64,000 bases of DNA from the NCBI GenBank assembly GCA_036387415.1, contig DASVTU010000033.1, positions 124,001 to 188,000 on the forward strand, written 5' to 3'. This document shows positions 62,294 through 64,000 of this stretch, piece after piece. How positions within the stretch are numbered: position 1 is the stretch's first letter; every line of letters starts with the position of its first letter. The notes beneath the pieces were generated by a model that was not told the origin of the DNA, searched no databases, and saw only the letters and a list, made by a program, of their open reading frames with translations. The DNA is from DASVTU01 sp036387415. GTDB taxonomy: Bacteria; Acidobacteriota; Blastocatellia; Pyrinomonadales; Pyrinomonadaceae. The position numbers were made by a program, and so were the translations under genes.

Positions 62294-64000
62294 AGAAAAT
62301 TGGTTGAAACAAAAACGAGTTGAAGAAGAGGCGCGTGGTGCTGCGCCAGAAGCCACGAAAGTTGGGGTCTTCGGCGTAGAGCACGACGTGGCCGCTTCCG
62401 GTCGGTTCTTCAAAGACGTAGGACGTGCCGCGCAGGAGTCGCTCGGTGTTGTTCGGCCAGATGAATCCGGCAACGCGCAGCGTCTGCGACTCGTCGGCGC
62501 TGAAGACGACGGCGTTTGTGCCTTCCTTTGAAGGACGGAAGAAGTATGCTGAATCGACGAGCACGGGAAGCGTCGCGTCTTCGTAGCCGTAGGTGAGAGG
62601 CGTCGTGCGGTCAACGGTGGCGCGCATGATTGCGCCCGGCACGGCTTCCGGCACACGACCGGGACGCGACGAAGGCGAAGCGATGGGCGGGAGGTCGGGC
62701 GGCGCGCCCTCCATCTTTTCGGTCTGCGCGGCCTCTTCGCGGAGTTGCGGCTCGGCATTGGCAGTCGCGGCGGTCGCGGCAGCGCGTTCTCTCCGACGCG
62801 TGGCGGCGGTCTGTCCCTCGGCTCCACCCGTCCCGGCGGCGGGCGAAGGCGTGGGCGAGGCTTGTGGTTCGGCGTCGGAGGGTTTCGGTGCGCCGCCTGC
62901 CTGATCATCTTCGTCGCTTCCGACCAGACGCGCCGAAGTGAGATTGACATCCTTGAGTGCGGCAAAGACCGCCGCGCCTTTGATGCAGACGAGTGTGCCG
63001 CCGCGCTCGACCCAACCACGCAACGTATCGACGCCGCCCTTGCCGAACGCCGCGAAATACTGACCGGGCGAGCCGTCAGGCAAGATGATGACGTTATACC
63101 TGTCGAGTTTTGTGTTCTTGAGCGCGTTGATGGTCATCGGCGTGAACTCGACGCCGTAGCGGTCAAAGAGCCACCACATGGAGCCGTAGCTCGTCGTGCC
63201 GACGGGTTCGTCCGCGACGACGATGATGCGCGGTCGCCTGAGCGATACGACCGTCTCGGAGCCGACGCCTGTTTCACCCTTCTCTGTAAAGCCCGTGTTG
63301 ACGGCAGCCACTTGAACGCCGGTCTCGCGTGCGAGTTGCGCGATGCGGCTGTGCAACGTCTCCGGGTTGCGCGAGATGCGGACGACGACCGAACCGCGCG
63401 GCCAATCGCGCCCGCCCGCGTTCAAGATTTTAGTCGTGACGGCGAGTTTGAAATCTTCCTGCAAGAGACGCGCGACGAGCGATGCTGCGCCGTTGCGCTC
63501 GTATGGAATGATGTAGGCGATGCTGGCGCGCGTCGTCGTTTCGACGTTGGAGTCCGGCGGCACCAGTCCTCTGCCGCCGAGTTCTGCGCTGGTTCTGATG
63601 CCGCTCGCATCGGAGGCCGGGGTTATCACTTGCAGACGCAGGGGCGTCGAAGCAACTGCCGTCGTGTCTTCCGTCCAGAAGGCTTCGACGCCGAACGTGT
63701 GCGGCAGAGACCAGGAGGTCACGTCGTAGAAGCCATACTCCTCTTTCGAGGCACTGCGACCGCGCCGCTCGTTGCGCGCAAAACGCGCGAGTTGCTCACG
63801 CACGAAGGCCGCATCCTGCGGCGTGTCCGGCTCAAGCAGAGCCTTTGCGATGCGCTTCTGCGGCTGTTCGAGACTGACGATGTACGCTCCCGACGGAAAA
63901 TCGCGCGCACGCGCCGGAGAGCTTGCGCCCGCATAATCGTGTGCACGCGGCGAACGAAAAGCCTCTGTCGCCCTCGACACTTCGACTCCTGCGCGCAGGA
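62292..64000 (-). CDS. M14-family metallopeptidase, C-terminal part, truncated by window edge
   Basis: The frame stays open to the window edge, so about 569 C-terminal residues are visible. The segment LRAGVEVSRATEAF followed by FPSGAYIVSLEQPQKRIAKALLEPDTP resembles secreted zinc carboxypeptidases (peptidase M14) of this phylum. The catalytic N-terminal domain lies outside. Later stretches include VVRISRNPETLHSRIAQLA and a flavodoxin-like SPGQYFAAFG region, then a long A/P/E-rich insertion (near 400-460). An internal GTG at 63980 is not the true start. Confidence 0.8.
   Translation of the reverse strand, partial: LRAGVEVSRATEAFRSPRAHDYAGASSPARARDFPSGAYIVSLEQPQKRIAKALLEPDTPQDAAFVREQLARFARNERRGRSASKEEYGFYDVTSWSLPHTFGVEAFWTEDTTAVASTPLRLQVITPASDASGIRTSAELGGRGLVPPDSNVETTTRASIAYIIPYERNGAASLVARLLQEDFKLAVTTKILNAGGRDWPRGSVVVRISRNPETLHSRIAQLARETGVQVAAVNTGFTEKGETGVGSETVVSLRRPRIIVVADEPVGTTSYGSMWWLFDRYGVEFTPMTINALKNTKLDRYNVIILPDGSPGQYFAAFGKGGVDTLRGWVERGGTLVCIKGAAVFAALKDVNLTSARLVGSDEDDQAGGAPKPSDAEPQASPTPSPAAGTGGAEGQTAATRRRERAAATAATANAEPQLREEAAQTEKMEGAPPDLPPIASPSSRPGRVPEAVPGAIMRATVDRTTPLTYGYEDATLPVLVDSAYFFRPSKEGTNAVVFSADESQTLRVAGFIWPNNTERLLRGTSYVFEEPTGSGHVVLYAEDPNFRGFWRSTTRLFFNSFLFQPIF

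Overview
The window is GC-rich bacterial chromosome that looks like Acidobacteriota, probably the Blastocatellia side of the phylum. This rests on three paralogous secreted proteins of the acidobacterial VWFA-related type, dense low-redundancy gene content and two-component systems of acidobacterial flavour. It is an inference from protein families; no rRNA gene is present. I saw no insertion sequence, prophage, CRISPR array or integrase.

Layout. 1-7.1 kb, all leftward: a signalling island with two histidine kinases, an NtrC-type sigma-54 activator and a lone receiver protein, followed by three small leftward transcription units. Each of these units has a recognisable sigma-54 promoter with palindromic upstream sites (core GTGTTTCA-N3-TGAAACAC), so the activator and its targets seem to sit side by side. 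7.3-9.7 kb: an ECF sigma factor, its zinc-finger anti-sigma and a membrane protein with a bactofilin-like segment. 9.7-18.2 kb: a leftward type IV pilus/type II secretion operon (GspF/PilC, GspE/PilB, a secretin with a cohesin-like tail, two prepilins, PilM). 18.5-21.4 kb: two VWFA-related proteins with a possible pseudoknotted RNA between them. 21.5-26.2 kb: a small membrane protein, CorA, a fatty acid desaturase and a second two-component pair.

26.2-33.0 kb: a leftward bacterial microcompartment operon with two BMC-H shell proteins, one EutN/CcmL vertex protein and an acylating aldehyde dehydrogenase with an unusual long C-terminal extension, interleaved with an ACT-domain/UPF0210 pair, a zinc-ribbon membrane protein and a secreted protein. 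No signature aldehyde-producing enzyme, phosphotransacylase or alcohol dehydrogenase is present, so its substrate is unknown. 33.2-40.1 kb: RodZ-like protein, GuaB, a lysine-rich M15-like protein, a lipid kinase, and an alanyl-tRNA editing protein next to a tRNA-Ala(CGC). 40.4-46.3 kb: a LecA-like lectin domain protein, a third VWFA protein, an AlbA_2/Schlafen-type protein and an ABC-2-like permease. 46.4-49.4 kb: FolK, PanB and PanC. 49.7-55.1 kb: a short acidic peptide and a molybdenum hydroxylase operon whose FAD subunit carries the four-cysteine insertion of 4-hydroxybenzoyl-CoA reductase, with a MobA/MocA-like nucleotidyltransferase. 55.2-64 kb: a redoxin lacking its cysteines, Maf, DciA-like, GatC, GatA, a tandem-duplicated beta-barrel protein, small proteins and the C-terminal part of an M14 metallopeptidase.

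A striking global feature is a family of more than twenty intergenic imperfect inverted repeats. Each arm is a run of degenerate short words (for example GATGAGT, GGTAAAT, CAGTAGA, GAGGTCA), and the word differs from locus to locus. Several abut or enter coding sequence, and four of them occupy four successive gaps of the microcompartment operon.
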